A stretch of 64,000 nucleotides of DNA from Tulasnella sp. 424 (GCA_019633425.1 WSUB01000002.1:310001-374000), one strand, 5' to 3'. Shown: positions 1 through 15,184, counted from the stretch's first letter. Program-made: numbers and translations. The notes: generated by a model not told the origin, from the sequence alone.

Positions 1-37
1 CGGTAACTCCCAGACCCCCTCAGACACAACGGATCGC

Positions 38-3000
38 ATGTTTGGCACCACATCCCCAACCAAGGCCAGAAAGTCGACTTCTACGTTGGTAGCTACAAGC
101 GGGAGGGGTTCGGCGTTGTCTAAAGCATCAACTTCACCAAATCCTTCGCCTGCCCGAAGATCAAGCCGACTCACCGTGCAAGCGACCATCGACGAGATTA
201 ACTCCTTGCCGACACCTGGACCTAGCCAGAGCGGTCACGAAGATGAAGAGCCTGTGGCCACGAGGGCCTCCACCCGCATCGCTCAGAGGGTCGGGAGCAG
301 ATACTCGCTCCCCGGGGCTAGCTCGGGAGGAAAACACGGCATGCAGTTACCCACTCCTCCATTATCGTCGCAGGAGCTTCCCGATAAGGCAGATGGGCGT
401 CGTGGCGGTCGAAGGAGTGACTCCCCACCGAAAACTTCGGACAACACTAAGAAGCAAGCTGGATCCAAAGAAGGGACTCCTGCAGCGTCCGGAAAAGTGG
501 ACTCTTCGGCCAAGGTGGATGAGCCACAGCGAACTCTTCGATCAAGGATCGCGCAAGCAATCGCGGCCGCCCAGGCATCTGCGGCGGTGCATCAAAGTTC
601 AACACCAACCAACAAAAATGTAAAGTTGTGTAAAATATGTAGCAAGGAGGTGCCTAAAGGAAGCTATCACAAAATGGGGGAATGCTTCAGGTGAGCCATA
701 CTGTCGATGATTCGTGCGTTCTCTAAGCTAATATTTTATCTTTAGGTGCTTCCGACACATGCTCATTTATGGTAGTAAATGGCCCTCTCGAGCGGGTAAA
801 CCCCTTTCGGAGATCAAGCCCCGGCCTCCTACTCCAGAACCGCCTAAGCCAGCATTCGTGAAGGAATGGCGTGTGCTTGGAGCTCCTGGACAGCATCAAC
901 GTAGTCGGAGCCGCAGCCGTGGCCACGACAGCAGCTCTGAGGAGGACCGTTCGCGAAAGAAATCCTCGCGTGGCCGGAGCACCGGACGGCGATCGCTTCG
1001 TTCACGAGGCAGAGGCAATGCCAGTGATGTGGAAAGTGCCGAGGACGAAGCTGATACTGGTTCGGAGAGCGAAGACGCATCCAGCTCAGACGAGTCTGAA
1101 TACGAATCAGACCCTCCGCCTCCTTTTTTGGGTCCACTAGCTGGAGGTCCGAACCCGATGTACTTCGCCCGGGCCCGACGACGAGGTTATATCTGTTTAC
1201 CGGGGCTCTTTTGCGATTCTGATGATGAGATGGATATCGACGAACCAACCCAGGAGGACAATGAGACCCCGGAAGATCCCTCGACCCCTCAAGGACCCCC
1301 GCTCCCTCTCCGCGTTGCTCTCCTTCGCACCCGTACCGAAACTGGAAAGCGGGCATTCGCGACCTCGGACGAGTCTGAGGATGTCGATGGCATCTCTCTA
1401 CCTCTGAACTCCGAGGACGATCTCGACGGAGAGCCCCTCCTGTCCTCTCGTTCTGGACTGTCAACCCCTCAGTCTCCAGTAGGACCTCAACTAGATGATG
1501 CGGAGCTGCCATCATTACCTTCCGACACCATGGACGCACAAGCCTCGTCTTCGGTCACCCCTAAGCCAACATCTACGGCCCCAAAGAGGCGCAACGATGG
1601 CCCTATCACCTACCTTACGTCCAAGAGATCCTACGCTGACAGTGTTCGGAAAGCGAGGCACAACGGCGGACCGCCATCTCCAGACGCATTGTTATCCGCA
1701 AAGCGCTCGCGGTCAGGCCGGATCGTCGTTGCCCCTAGCCGAGTCGATGGCACGGTACCTTTGGTCTCACTGCCGGTACCGAACGTCACCACAAAGCTCG
1801 GCCAAGAACTTCTCAAAGTTCGAGCTCAAATTAAATCGGGACATCTGGTGGACATGACGCTGGATGTGACTCTGGAAGACGACGAGCCGCGTGTCGAGGA
1901 TTTCACAATCACGAAACGGCGCCGAATACGCACGGACAGTGACGACTCCGATGCAAGCAGCGACACGTCGGGGCCCTTTGAAGAGTTCGATATCGTCAGA
2001 GCGCGCACTCCGCTTCCGCCGAAGGACCCCCTGTTCTTCGCTCAGATTGTCAAACATGGGTCATCTCCCACCGGCCCGTCGTCGCCAGGGAGTGCACAAT
2101 TCAATCTCCAGGCGGTGGAGATTTCTGAAACAGAAACTGCTCGCTCGTCTCCTTCAGTAGATTCCGATATTGTGGTACCCGATCCGAAGTCAACCGAGGC
2201 GAAAGTCGCGGGAACTCATTCGAAAGGGAAGGGGAAGGAACAGAACTTCTCCGACAGCGACCTATCGGACTTGCCTCCCACTGTATGTCCATCCTCTACG
2301 GGGTTTGCCTGCTGTCCCTGTGCTGACGCAAACTCAATCGACCAGCCCGACGAAGCCGCGTCGAAATCGCGAACATCGAGCATTTCGAGCTTGTCGTCCC
2401 TCGGCTCAGAGGAAAGCCCTAACGCTCGAGAAGAGGCGGAGGTTAGCCAGATTATAAAGGGCAAGTCGCGAGCGAAGGCTGGAAGTACTGCACAGGAAAC
2501 CGCGCCTCGGACTCGCAAGCACTCAAGCAGTCCGAGCACGTCCGAATTATCCGATTTGGTGAGTGCATCTCTGGCACCCTCAGAGATTTTATTCATAAAT
2601 GTATGATTTCTTAGACAGACCCTCCCCCATCTCCAGTGACCAGCACTCTTCATCGTAGCAGCACCCAAGTGACCTCTGTGGACGAAGCTTCAGCAGTCAC
2701 CCTGAAGCCTCAGCGTACAGAGGGACGTATTCGCCGAGTAATCCTCAAAGTAAATCAACCACTTGGTGACAAGGCCGCTCCTTCTGAAGTCCCATCTACT
2801 CGCCCTCAATTCTGTTCTGAAACGACTCGACAAGCCGAATCTCGAAGCCCATATAAGATCCGTATCAAGGCTTCCAAGTCAATCACGCAACCCGAAACTT
2901 CTTTACCCAAGCCCATTGCGATTGTTCCCGCCAACCCCAGTCTTAGTGCCACAGCTTCGTTCCCCACTACCCGATCAGCCAAACGACCACGTACCGAGAT

Positions 3001-3367
3001 CTCGCAAAGGAATAACTCGACCGACACATCCGACAATGATACGGATTACCACCCACGACCAACGAAGAAATTGAGGAGGAATGCTCCTTTACCTTCAGCC
3101 GTGGGAGTGGGCCCCAGCTCTAACGAGCGGGGAGCGGAGTTAAACCTCCGATCTTCCACTCAATCCCAGGCTATCAAGATTAATGGAGATGCTCGTTCGT
3201 ACACGAGCGCAGTGAGCGCTACTTCGTCAGTGTCTTTACCTCCTGTCCTACCCGTTGTGGCGAGCGGAGTGCCGTCTGCCCCTGCTCGCCGGATGGCTTC
3301 ATTGGCCATCTGGGATGTTCCCCCTCGTCCCCGTCGAGTTTCCCCCGGACCCCCTAGTGCCTTTTAA
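38..3367 (+). CDS. Set9-like C-terminal region, low-complexity protein (5' end probably outside window)
   Basis: Three exons (38-690, 746-2558, 2615-3367) give about 1,072 residues. Most of it is Ser/Pro/Arg/acid-rich disorder. The one ordered piece straddles the first intron: two CxxC pairs 14 residues apart, the second running into CFRCFRHMLIYGSKWPSR. A Cys cluster followed by C-x-RH-x-IY-x-WP-x-R is, from memory, typical of the region after the SET domain in basidiomycete Set9/KMT5 H4K20 methyltransferases. No SET domain lies in the window. The reading frame stays open upstream of ATG 38 to the window edge, so the catalytic part may lie to the left. That identity is inference; the zinc-cluster-like motif and the intron phases are seen directly. 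It could also be an unrelated zinc-binding nuclear protein. Confidence 0.55.
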
Positions 3368-3919
3368 TGGGAATATGTGTGCTGCGCGATGGTACGTACA
3401 GTACAGACATCCCCAGCAGCCGGTTAAATGCTTACTCCGATCTCCACCGTAGACCTTGGGAGATACCGAGTCAATCACGTTCTGCTGCACAATGAACGTT
3501 CTGGAGCGGGCAACGACGTAACAAACGGCTTGGAACAATGACTTTTTTTAATATGACATATGGTCCGGTGTTCATTTTCGCTGCATCTCTCCTTCTCGAC
3601 TCTTCTTGCTACTAGATCGTGACCTGTTGTCTGCCTCGCTGTTCGATTCGATTTGCTTCTAGCTGTTCTTTGATTCGATGTTTACATTATTATTACGGTA
3701 ACTTTGATGCTGGAGTGGCTGGTGATTGAGCTTGATGTAGCGATGTGGGTGGATCGATGAGCTTCGAAACGTGCGCGTCAAGCCTGGGGAATGACCAGTC
3801 AAGGGTTCATTGGAATTTCGCCCGTATATAGTCTCGCTCCTCCAACCTGCCCCAAGGTCTGCATCTCCCTCCTCCCCCAGCCATTCCCCCCTCAAACCTC
3901 GTATCTTCTCTCTTCTGCC
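3368..3919. promoter_or_regulatory. Intergenic region with UGP1 promoter
   Basis: There is no gene here. A TATATA box at 3825-3830 lies about 90 bases before the UGP1 start and is followed by a strongly CT-rich leader (3836-3915), the usual layout of a highly expressed fungal promoter. The first part is the 3' flank of the preceding gene. Confidence 0.5.
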
Positions 3920-6174
<2,255 letters not shown>

Positions 6175-7769
6175 AAAGGTCTCGCTTGTGACCTATCACT
6201 TCTGCCCATCATTTGTTCAAAAAATCGTCCCCACACGAACTTTCATTAGTATTTACATAGTACCTGTAAAATTGTTGGATATAGTTGCGATGCGAGATAG
6301 ATGCATTTGCTGCCCATGGTGTCCTCGGCTTCGGCGGTCAGCTGGTGTGGATCATCATACGTGGGACAAGCGGGCTAACTCAGATCGGGTTTCTGGTGGA
6401 GGCAGGAGAAAGCCTGGTGCCTCTGTTTCAGAACCAATGACGAGAAGGAGAGAGGATAACCTAACTGATGCGGGTCACGACGTTGTGCCACGAGTTTATC
6501 TCCTGAACCTGAGTATTCATTTGCGCCTGAGACCACGAACCGGGGGCGCAGCACATACTGAACCAAGATGGCATCGGTGTCAGAGAAATGAAGTAATAGT
6601 CTAATCATTCGTTTCCATCTCCCGCCCCCTCCGTGTAACCGTTTTGGGGAAATCTTGCCGCGTTGGGAAGTTTGGGAATAAAGGAACGGGACTGCAATAA
6701 TTGTGTATTTCCGCCATTTCCTGTGCAATTTTCGTCTCGTTCCACAAGACTATGCCTTTCGATTCATTGTCGAGTTGGGCAAAGGATTTGCTTGGCCTGG
6801 TAGGGAAGAGATAACAGGGCTGGGTGCAAGGGGCGTGCCTGAAATAGACGCTGTCGAATCACTTGTGCAAACAAGCTGCCAAGTCTGAGGCTGTTCGAAT
6901 TCCCTCGATCATCATCTGCCTTCGACTTAGTCTGGCCAGGGATGCAACGCGGAACCAACCACTCCTGGAAACATGGACATGCCCTTTACCCATCGGAGAC
7001 GCCCTGGATCTCCGCATCGCTTGTCTGCCCTCTTGCTTTCTCTGGTTTTCCCTCAGAACCATAATGTGGCCTCGCGCGCGGTGGTCTTTCATTGGAAGCC
7101 GGGACTTTTTGACGCTCGCTCCTCATGCCCTCGTAGCGCCGGCATTTCCGGAGCACTGTGCTATTTCGGTCTTACTCAATTCTGGTGGGAATAGCAACTT
7201 TAGTGTCTATATGAATTTGGTCTCTGCTCGCTCGAAATTAGATGACGGGAGCACATGAGCGGAATCGAAGCTCACAGACGAGCCATAACGGGTAATTTTA
7301 TTTCATTTCTTGCTACGCGCTATTTTATATGCGCATCCGCGGGATACTTAGTGACTCGGTCGTCGGTTGAGCTTATCCGTACCCCTCCCCTGGGTCTGTA
7401 CGTCTTGAACCGTACAGGTTTCGAACTCGGGGCATATTCCGGGAAATCAAAGCTGAAGTTAAGATAGAGTGGCACAAGAGCATGCTAGCATGCCAGCATG
7501 TGCACTGCTCATGGATCCCCCGCGTCTTTCTCTCTCTTTCCCCGGTCCCGACTTCGCACTATAAAGTATCAGTTCTCACCGGCTCTCTCTCGCTACTCAA
7601 TCGTATCTTTATTCCCTTCTCTCTGCTTACTTCGGCCCTCACGCCTACATAAGGCCTCTTTGCCCTTGTAGGTTTGGCCACTTCCAGCGTAGCTTCCCTC
7701 CTACTCACTCATTTCCTCATGTCCGCCATCGACGAAACCCGAACGGCTCAGAAAGCCCCAAAATTTCAA
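6175..7769. other. 1.6-kb intergenic region
   Basis: I see no supported gene. Short open frames (for example 6863-7258) have no recognisable motif or splice continuation. The distal part holds the promoter of the first aquaporin: TATAAA at 7560-7565 followed by a CT-rich leader. Around 7478-7502 there is a small run of overlapping GCATG/CTAGCATG repeats of unknown meaning. Confidence 0.5.
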
Positions 7770-9363
7770 ATGTCTGACATTGAATCTCATCCTGAGCGGC
7801 CAGCGCCCACGTTGCGCTACAAGTCGGGCTCGACAGTGCCTACCATGATCGAGGTAAACGGCCCCCCTCCAACAGCAGTCTCCAGGATCAGGCGAGTCAC
7901 TCCACTCAACTGTATTAATACATCATGAGGATTAATTCGAGTACAACAGGAAGCACTTGCGCGAACCATGCGCCGAGTTTCTCGGGACCCTAATCCTCGT
8001 ATTCTTCGGAACAGCAGCGAACTGCCAGACGACACTGTTATCTAACGGAACGCAGGCCAAAGGAGTAAGTATAGACCATTTTCTCGTGCTATACCGACTC
8101 TCACAATTCATATCTCGTAGGATTGGCTTTCCGGTGCTGTCGGTTGGGGTGTTGGTATTGCGCTCGGCGTGTGGGTGTCCGGAGGTGTTAGCGGCGGCCA
8201 TATCAACCCGGCCGTACGTCCTGATCGGAAATCTACCTATCCTGGAATGCATCACTTACACTGCCATTCTTTCGCAGGTTACCTTGACCCAGGCGATCTA
8301 CCGTCGCTTCCCTTGGAAAAAAGTGCCCATCTATTGGGCTGCCCAACTCTTCGGAGCCTTCATCGGCGCCCTTCTCACCTACGCATTATACCGCAATGCC
8401 ATTGATCAGTTTGCGGGAGTAGGTGTTCGGACTGTGCCCGGCACTGCTGGCCTCTTCGGCACCTTCCCGTTGGATTACGTTACGGATGGTAGGTTGCATA
8501 CCTCCCATCCGGGGCAATCTATTAACTTAATCGTTCTCGTCCCTCAGTCGTGGCGTTCTTCACCGAGGTGAGTGTCGAAGCAGGACATCGGATTCTGTTA
8601 GCGGTGAACTAACGCTTGTCGCTCGCCCTCTCACAGTTCTTGGCCACCGTTTTCCTCGTCCTCACAGTCTTCGCTGCAACTGACAGGAACAACGGCCCTT
8701 CATCCCCCGGCCTCGTTCCCGTCGCTGTCTTCTTTGCCATGGTTGGTATCACAGCCGTTATGGGTGCACAGACCTCATTCTCCATGAACCCCGCTCGAGA
8801 TTTGGGACCACGCATGATGAGTGCCATGTTCTACGGCCGTGAAGGTAAGGCTCCCGCCCAGATTACCGGAATGGCGCGCGACTCACACGTTAATCGTTCT
8901 CGATCTTCACAGTGTTCACGTACAGACAGTGAGTTGTGGCCATATCACCCTTCGCATCAACAAACACATTGCTCACCCACTTTTTACTCTAGCAATTACT
9001 GGATCTGGGGCCCCATCGTAAGTCGCACAGTCCAGCATTTCAAAGTTCAGCAGTCACTGACAGATTCTTTCACCCGGATCTATAGATCGCCGACTTTACG
9101 GGCGCCTTGGCTGGCGCTACGCTCTATGACGTCCTGATTTACGTCGGGTCTGAATCTCCAGTTGCTTATCGGTAAGCGCCGTATTTCACATTCATAGGAA
9201 CCATGAGGCATGTCAATGACACCTAATTGGGTTTGCATGTAGACCAACTCTCCCGTCTATTAGCATTCCATCTCCGACACACCACCCGGTGCACCACCCG
9301 CACTCCAGCGAGAAAGAGGGCCTGTCTTCTCCGCCGCTGACGCATCAGATCAGTCCGGTATGA
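7770..9363 (+). CDS. Aquaglyceroporin, copy 1
   Basis: Six-helix membrane channel for water, glycerol or small solutes in the plasma membrane. Ten exons (7770-7891, 7950-8064, 8121-8213, 8278-8488, 8548-8567, 8637-8844, 8913-8928, 8993-9017, 9086-9171, 9243-9363) give about 338 residues. Both pore boxes are present: GGHINPA in the first half and NPARDLGPR in the second. The Asp after the second NPAR is the hallmark of the glycerol-permeable (GlpF-type) branch. The start was chosen because MSDIESHP is shared with copy 2; an in-frame ATG at 7722 would add 16 residues. The first intron uses a GC donor (AG|GCGAGT). Exons 5 and 7 are only 20 and 16 nt. The C-tail is His/Pro-rich. Confidence 0.9.
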
Positions 9364-10838
9364 GATGATATTGGAGTAACCTGTTCTCTGTGAACAGCTT
9401 CCGGCATTTGATAATGGTTTTGGGCATTGACGGACTTAAATCTATTCGACTCGCGCTTCAGACTCCTGGATATGTTACTTGGATTTACGATTACTGTATG
9501 ATGCTATCGGATTTTAACGCCTGAGAATCACGATTTTCTTGCATGAATCGACTGCGGTTGGAAACACGTCGGGCAGATCAACTCTCTAAACATTCGCTGA
9601 CGCCGACAGAAGTAATAACAGCCGTCCCCTTTGATGCTGTAACGCACGCGCTGTAGATCGGAGCATCAACCGGACGAACGCTAGATTGGTTCGCCCCTAC
9701 TATGGGTTATTGATAAGATAGAAGACATTCAGCCAGCCCGGGAGTCGACATAATTATAACAATTCTCTGAAAGAGGTGAAGCTCCACATTTTTTCCATTT
9801 TTGAATGGTCCCTGAATCACGTTCCGGAACATTAATCTTTTGTCGCTCATCAGGTCGACTGCTCCCAGTCACCGGGTCAGGCGATCAACCGACATGCCAC
9901 GCGACGTTGATGCGCTCATCTGGATCCTGGCCAAACCTAGATGATGCGGTCATTTAGTGGACGAAACGCACGAGCAACTCTTCAATAGCTATGGCGACGT
10001 GCCATCGGCAGTAATGGCAATGGCAAGCCACGTCGAATTGGCTTTGAACCTTTTGGTGGCCTTTTCCCGGCTAACACAAGGTGGAGCGATAAGCGAAATG
10101 GGGAACGGCTCCGAATACGGGATGATCTGATTACACCTGCGAGCGTTTAAGGTTGGTGGACATGTTCAAAGATAGTCGGATCCGTTACTGGATCCTTGGG
10201 GTTGAACCAGGGTCCGGAACACGACCAACGGGATCGATCCGCTCCGAAGATATATTCGCGCTCGGCTCTAAGATAGGCTTACCGCTGATCTCCTGGCTCG
10301 CTCCAGCTCATTCGGCATTTTGCTGGGCCCGTGTCTTCACGCTCTTGGCGCTTTGGCGATCCATAGCCTGTGCCTCCCTGCGGCTACCGCCTCTATATCG
10401 GTGTGCCTGGTTCAGTTCAATTACTTGATGAGGGACGGAAGGGCGACTTGACACTATCACAGGACGAACCGTCTTACGGCTGGTGGAGTCTTTCCTCCTG
10501 TCTGTATCCTCAGAATGAATCCAGAGATAGGGCTCACAGTATCCGGAAAGGCAAATCGGAAGTTGACTGAATGGTGCATTGTATTGCTTCGTGCTGTACC
10601 CTCGCACAGGCACATCGTCATGGAGCTCTTATGACCTGGATTTTCTCTATAAATCGTCAAAGCGTCAAAGGTCTGCAGGAACTTCCTCGGGCCTCATAAC
10701 TACCAAACTTCATTCTTGCCTTGGTCGAGGCTATTGTGCTTGCATTACCAACTCCTTTTCGCGGTGCCTGCACGAAATACCTCGTTCTCTTCATACATAT
10801 TATATCTTCAAAGTGGTATTCTGCTACAGAGCTTCTCA
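9364..10838. other. Intergenic region between the two aquaporins
   Basis: No gene is supported; the longest open frame (10153-10428) looks like noise. The promoter of copy 2 shows TATAAAT at 10648-10654, about 185 bases before its start codon. No trace of a transposon or third channel copy is visible. Confidence 0.45.
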
Positions 10839-12455
10839 ATGTCCGACATCGAATCCCACCCTGGACGTCAAACACCTACTCTGCGCGACGGGCCTGGTTC
10901 GGCTGCCCCGATCCTCGAATCCCGCCGTCCGCCCCTCATGACGAGACTCAGGTAACCCAGGCTCATCTGATCGGTCGTGTTACACTTTATGCTTACCAAC
11001 GTTGCTACAGACGACGCCTGCGTCAGCTAGGAGCCGAGTTTCTTGGAACTTTTCTCCTTGTTTTCTTCGGTACAGCAGCCAACTGCCAGACAGTTCTTCT
11101 GTCGAACGGAACCCATGCCAAAGGAGTGAGTGATTGCGGGTAGTAACGGCGCGTGGTACCTGAGCTTTCTGGACACTAGGACTGGTTGTCTGGGGCCGTC
11201 GGATGGGGAGTTGGCATCGCTCTAGGTGTGTTCGTCTCCGCCGCTGTCAGTGGTGGGCATATCAATCCAGCCGTACGTATATTTGTGCGAAACGCTTCTC
11301 CGTCGTGCTGTCCCTCATCACAGTGATTGTTTGTAGGTTACCTTGACCAAAGCCATCTTCCGTCGGTTCCCTTGGAAGAAAGTCCCCTTCTACTGGGCGG
11401 CTCAACTGCTTGGAGCCTTTGTCGGTTCCCTTCTCACTTACGCCATCTATAGGAACGCTATCGATCAGTTTGAAGGCAAGGGTGTACGGACCGTTCCTGG
11501 GACCGCAGGGCTATTTGGTACCTTCCCCTTGGATTATGTTCCAGACGGTACGCGGAATCTTTCCCTGGCCATCCGACCTCGGAACTTATAGTTGATCGGG
11601 ATTTCTACAGTCGTGGCGTTCTTCAATGAGGTAAGTTTGCTGACGGAATGCGCTTGTCTGGGTATCTGGGAGCGACTGAAATTGGCTGCCTGCAGTTCTT
11701 GGCCACCATCTTCCTTGTCCTCACCATCTTTGCTGCGACCGACAGGAACAACTGTCCTCCTTCCCCTGCGATCGTGGCTCTCGCCGTTTTCTTCGCGATG
11801 ACTGGTATCACTGCAGTCATCGGGGCTCAAACTTCTTTTGCGATGAATCCTGCCCGAGATTTGGGTCCCCGGATGATGAGCGCAATGTTCTATGGTCGCA
11901 AAGGTGCGAAATCACCAGCGCTTTATTGGATTGGGTGAAACTAATTCTCGTTTCCTCCACGTCAGTCTTCACCTTCAGGCAGTGAGTCGAGTTTAGCGAG
12001 ACTTGGCTTTGGGACGAATAGCTGATGAACGTTCTTCCTTCCTTTTCCTAGTAATTATTGGATCTGGGGACCCATAGAGAGTCGTTCCTCGATGTTTGCA
12101 TGAGCCCCTGATCTGACAAGTGACTTTCAGATCGCCGACTTCACTGGTGCTTTGGCCGGTGCTGTGGTCTACGACCTCCTAATCTACATCGGACCTGAAT
12201 CGCCAATCGCGTATCGGTAAGTTTGGCTATGTGGCTGCACAAGATCCAAGCCTTCGCTAATCACCTTCCATCCGATACGTGTTCAGTCCTGTTCCTCCTC
12301 CAAATGAGAGGTACGCGTCTCCAAATGAGAAGTACGCGTCGGGCCCTCCTGATCAGGCGGGGGCGCTATACGGAGGCTCGCATGGAAAAGACGCGCCCCC
12401 TTCTCCTACCACAGCCGTGCATGTCCACCGAACGCAGGATGGTGTCAGAGGGTGA
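10839..12455 (+). CDS. Aquaglyceroporin, copy 2, with a damaged splice donor
   Basis: Tandem paralogue of the preceding gene, same strand and same ten-exon plan (10839-10951, 11011-11125, 11180-11272, 11337-11547, 11611-11630, 11696-11903, 11966-11981, 12052-12076, 12131-12216, 12287-12455). Exons 2-9 match copy 1 base for base in length. GGHINPA and NPARDLGPR are present. After exon 8 (GPI codons ending 12076) the donor reads GAGAGT where copy 1 has GTAAGT. Without splicing, translation stops at TGA 12110-12112 and the sixth helix and tail are lost. If spliced, the tail carries a tandem repeat of PNE(R/K)YAS. Intact reading on both sides suggests a recent change, a rare GA-AG intron, or a base error. 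Confidence 0.8.
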
Positions 12456-12830
12456 TCATCCATCTTGTACAAAATATTCCTCCTCTGTACTTTAAATGCA
12501 CCCTATTGCTACTATTCTGGGGATTGAAAATATGACTCTCGCACTAGCTGAATTCGGGTTTAAAGTAGCGAGAGGCTTGCCGAAGTTGGGTGTGTCACAA
12601 AAGTACGTTAATCTATATCGGTAGTCCAAGGTAAAAACAAGGGTCGTGTGTAAGAAAACATCAGGCGAAGGTAACAGTAACAGTCCATGAAAGAGGCGTG
12701 AAACGTGAAGCGATGAATGCAGTAGTCTACAAAGGCAGTAAGGCATCAAAGAAAGGCGTACAGTAAGAGGGGGAGTAAAACAAGAAGGAAGGGGTCCGAT
12801 AGGGAACATGGGGAGGGGGGAAGTAGGTGC
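12456..12830. other. Convergent 3' region
   Basis: Aquaporin copy 2 and the RING protein gene end towards each other here. Apart from a GA-rich stretch (about 12755-12820) I see nothing in it. Confidence 0.4.
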
Positions 12831-14915
12831 TCATGGATGTCCATCCGAGGAGGACGACGGTTCTTGGGGCACTGGGTGGTGGTGATGTCGTTGGGCGGAG
12901 CGGAGATACTTGCTGAATCTCGACACGCCACTAGCACTCTGCTGGGGAGTTTGAAGGTTCTGAGGTGGTGATGCCGCCGCCTCCGCCTCTTCAGGTGCGA
13001 CGCCAGTGGCCATGTTTTCAAGGGCAGTAAAGTCTACAAGGATCCTGATTAGCAGCGGGACGCGACCTTCCGAGAACCAACGTACCTTCTCGACAAAGAG
13101 GACATAAGCCCGATATCTGGAGTAACCAAGGATCGACACAGTTCTGGTGGAACTTGTGCTTGCCCTCGCATGGCAACACACGCAAGTCATCTCCCTCCTC
13201 AAACTCGCTGATACAGATAGGGCAAATTTCAGTCCCAATCATCTCTCGAGTGGGATCCTCTTTGCTGGGTCGAGATCTGCGGCTACCAATGCTGCCCGAA
13301 GCATGTCTCGCTATACCACCGACTGCCGTGTCCACGGAACCCATCTCGCGCGATTCGTTCATATTCCTGACCGACGACCCCATCTCGTACTCCTCCAGAC
13401 CTCCTTTTGGTTTGGGCAGTATGCTGCCGCTTTCGATGTCGGAGTCAACCTGGGTTTTGGTGTATACAGAAGCTTGAGGATCGAGCGCTGGCGCGGGAGC
13501 GGTAGTACCACCGCGACCAAACTTGACGATAGGGAACGTGTCCAAAATAGCGCGCGTAAGACCTGCTGCACGAGTCTGAGGCTCTCCTTCCCACCCATCC
13601 ATGCCTGGTTGTCCCACTCGGGGCCCGTAACGTTCTGGATTACGAACTGCACGAACGGCCTACGAAAACCACGGATGTCAACGATGACTCACAAGAAGAA
13701 ATGTATCACGTTGGTGCTTACCCCAGTAATGATGACGATGCAGAAGAGTGCCGAAACGCAACCAGTGATGGCGTAGAGGATGATCCTGGGGAAGGGGGGG
13801 GGACGTCAGCCCACGGGAAGAAGGCTTCTGGAGATTATACTCACATGGCGAGGCCCGTGTTACTGCCTTTACCTTGATTGTTTGTCCCAGAGCTAGTAGG
13901 ATTACTATTTGGTCCCAGTCCAGTATCTGGGTCGGTCACGTTGGCCAATTTGACTGTCGCGATGAGATAGCCGGGCTCGACTCCAGTCCCATTAATGGCA
14001 TTCAACACAACCTGAGCTGTGTTGTTCAGACGAAGAGCGTCGAACGCGTAATATTCGGACTTGTTGATATTTTGGAACTGGGATTCGATGAGCCTGTAAA
14101 GGGGAGAACATGAGGCCACGGCCATCCGCAGTAGCCGCCGAATATAGATCTTACCTGGCCGACGACCTTGTAATGGTCGTGTAGATGTCCAGGACTTTAT
14201 CGAACTCGGTTGGGTCGAAATATTCGTTGTTCAGTTTGCACGTTTGGGATGTAGTTGAGTACATGAGCTGGATAAAGGAAGTGGTTTCATGAGTTTCAGG
14301 ATCCATTGCACAACGCGTAACAAGACGAGCTCACTGCAGCGGCTGCCCCTCGATCGCGAACTTCGCTGAATATATCATCCATCCTGTACCGAATTAGAGT
14401 CAGAAATTGGCCAAGAGAGAAATGGAGGGGGGTGGGGTAATCGCCAGACTAGGGGCACAGGGACCTACTCAGACATATCCGAGGAATTCTTATCGCAGTT
14501 GATGAAAGCTATCCATGGCGTTGTAGTCGTCAGGTTCCACGACGACCAGGTGATGTTTTCCCAAAAGTGAACGAGGGCGCCCTATGGAGGAGAGAGAGCG
14601 AGGTTGGCTGGGGGTCCAATTGACGAGTCGCTGAGGCGTCACCGCTCATTGGACGGTCTATGACGAAAAGCCGTCCCCAGTCTGAACACCCACCTTCTCG
14701 ATCCCATTACTCCCGTTTTCGTTCTCCAATACTCTGCTGATGCCTTCACCGTAGTTGCCCTGGTCTGTCCATCGCAATAAAAGCGAACTATCCGCGTCGT
14801 CCGTGGTCGGCAGAAGGGTCGTGTCGTTACTGGGCATGGCTGGGATGTATGCATTTACAATCGTGGGTAGAAAGAACGCGGAGAGTATAGACAGGCGGGG
14901 GAGTGTCGAACGCAT
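12831..14915 (-). CDS. PA-TM-RING type E3 ubiquitin ligase
   Basis: Eight exons (14915-14694, 14581-14469, 14383-14335, 14267-14155, 14093-13845, 13785-13722, 13659-13086, 13033-12831) encode about 528 residues. The order is: signal peptide ([20 protein letters not shown]), a lumenal domain with several N-glycosylation sites (NDT, NGS, NIT, NLT, NKS), one transmembrane helix ([19 protein letters not shown]), then a cytosolic tail with RING-H2 (CPIC, 24 residues, H-x2-NC, WLL, CPLC). This is the plan of RNF13/GRAIL-like and yeast Tul1/Asi-type membrane ligases acting in the endomembrane system. The lumenal part sits where a protease-associated domain is usual, but I could not confirm the fold. 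A Ser/His/Pro-rich tail follows the RING. Confidence 0.85.
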
Positions 14916-15184
14916 CTTGACGTTCTGTTAGTGGGTGGAGAATGGGAGGGGGGAGGGGAGAGGTTGGTGGTCCAGCTTGAAAGCGAGCGGACGGAAAAGG
15001 CACCAATAAAACCCACGCTCGCTTTCGCCGGTCGATCTTCGTCACCCCCGCTCCATGGTATCGCATCAACGCCTCATTACCACACGTGCAGATCCCTGAG
15101 TGCAAATGATAGCCGCATTTTCTGTATCTTAATATAGACACACTATATAGTTCGTACGGAACTCGGAACCCTTCTATCGCTCAG
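14916..15184. other. Spacer between two minus-strand genes
   Basis: Holds the promoter of the RING protein gene and the 3' flank of the aminotransferase gene. A TATATAG motif occurs at 15144-15150. No other feature is seen. Confidence 0.35.

Noticed and set aside
6863..7258. 131-codon open frame between UGP1 and the first aquaporin
   Set aside because: No start context, splice continuation, motif or composition like neighbouring genes; other frames are equally open.
7478..7502. GCATG/CTAGCATG repeats as a transcription-factor array
   Set aside because: Only a few overlapping copies, over 250 bases from the start codon, no known matching factor that I can name.
10153..10428. 91-codon open frame between the aquaporins
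   Set aside because: No recognisable protein features; lies in the promoter region of copy 2.
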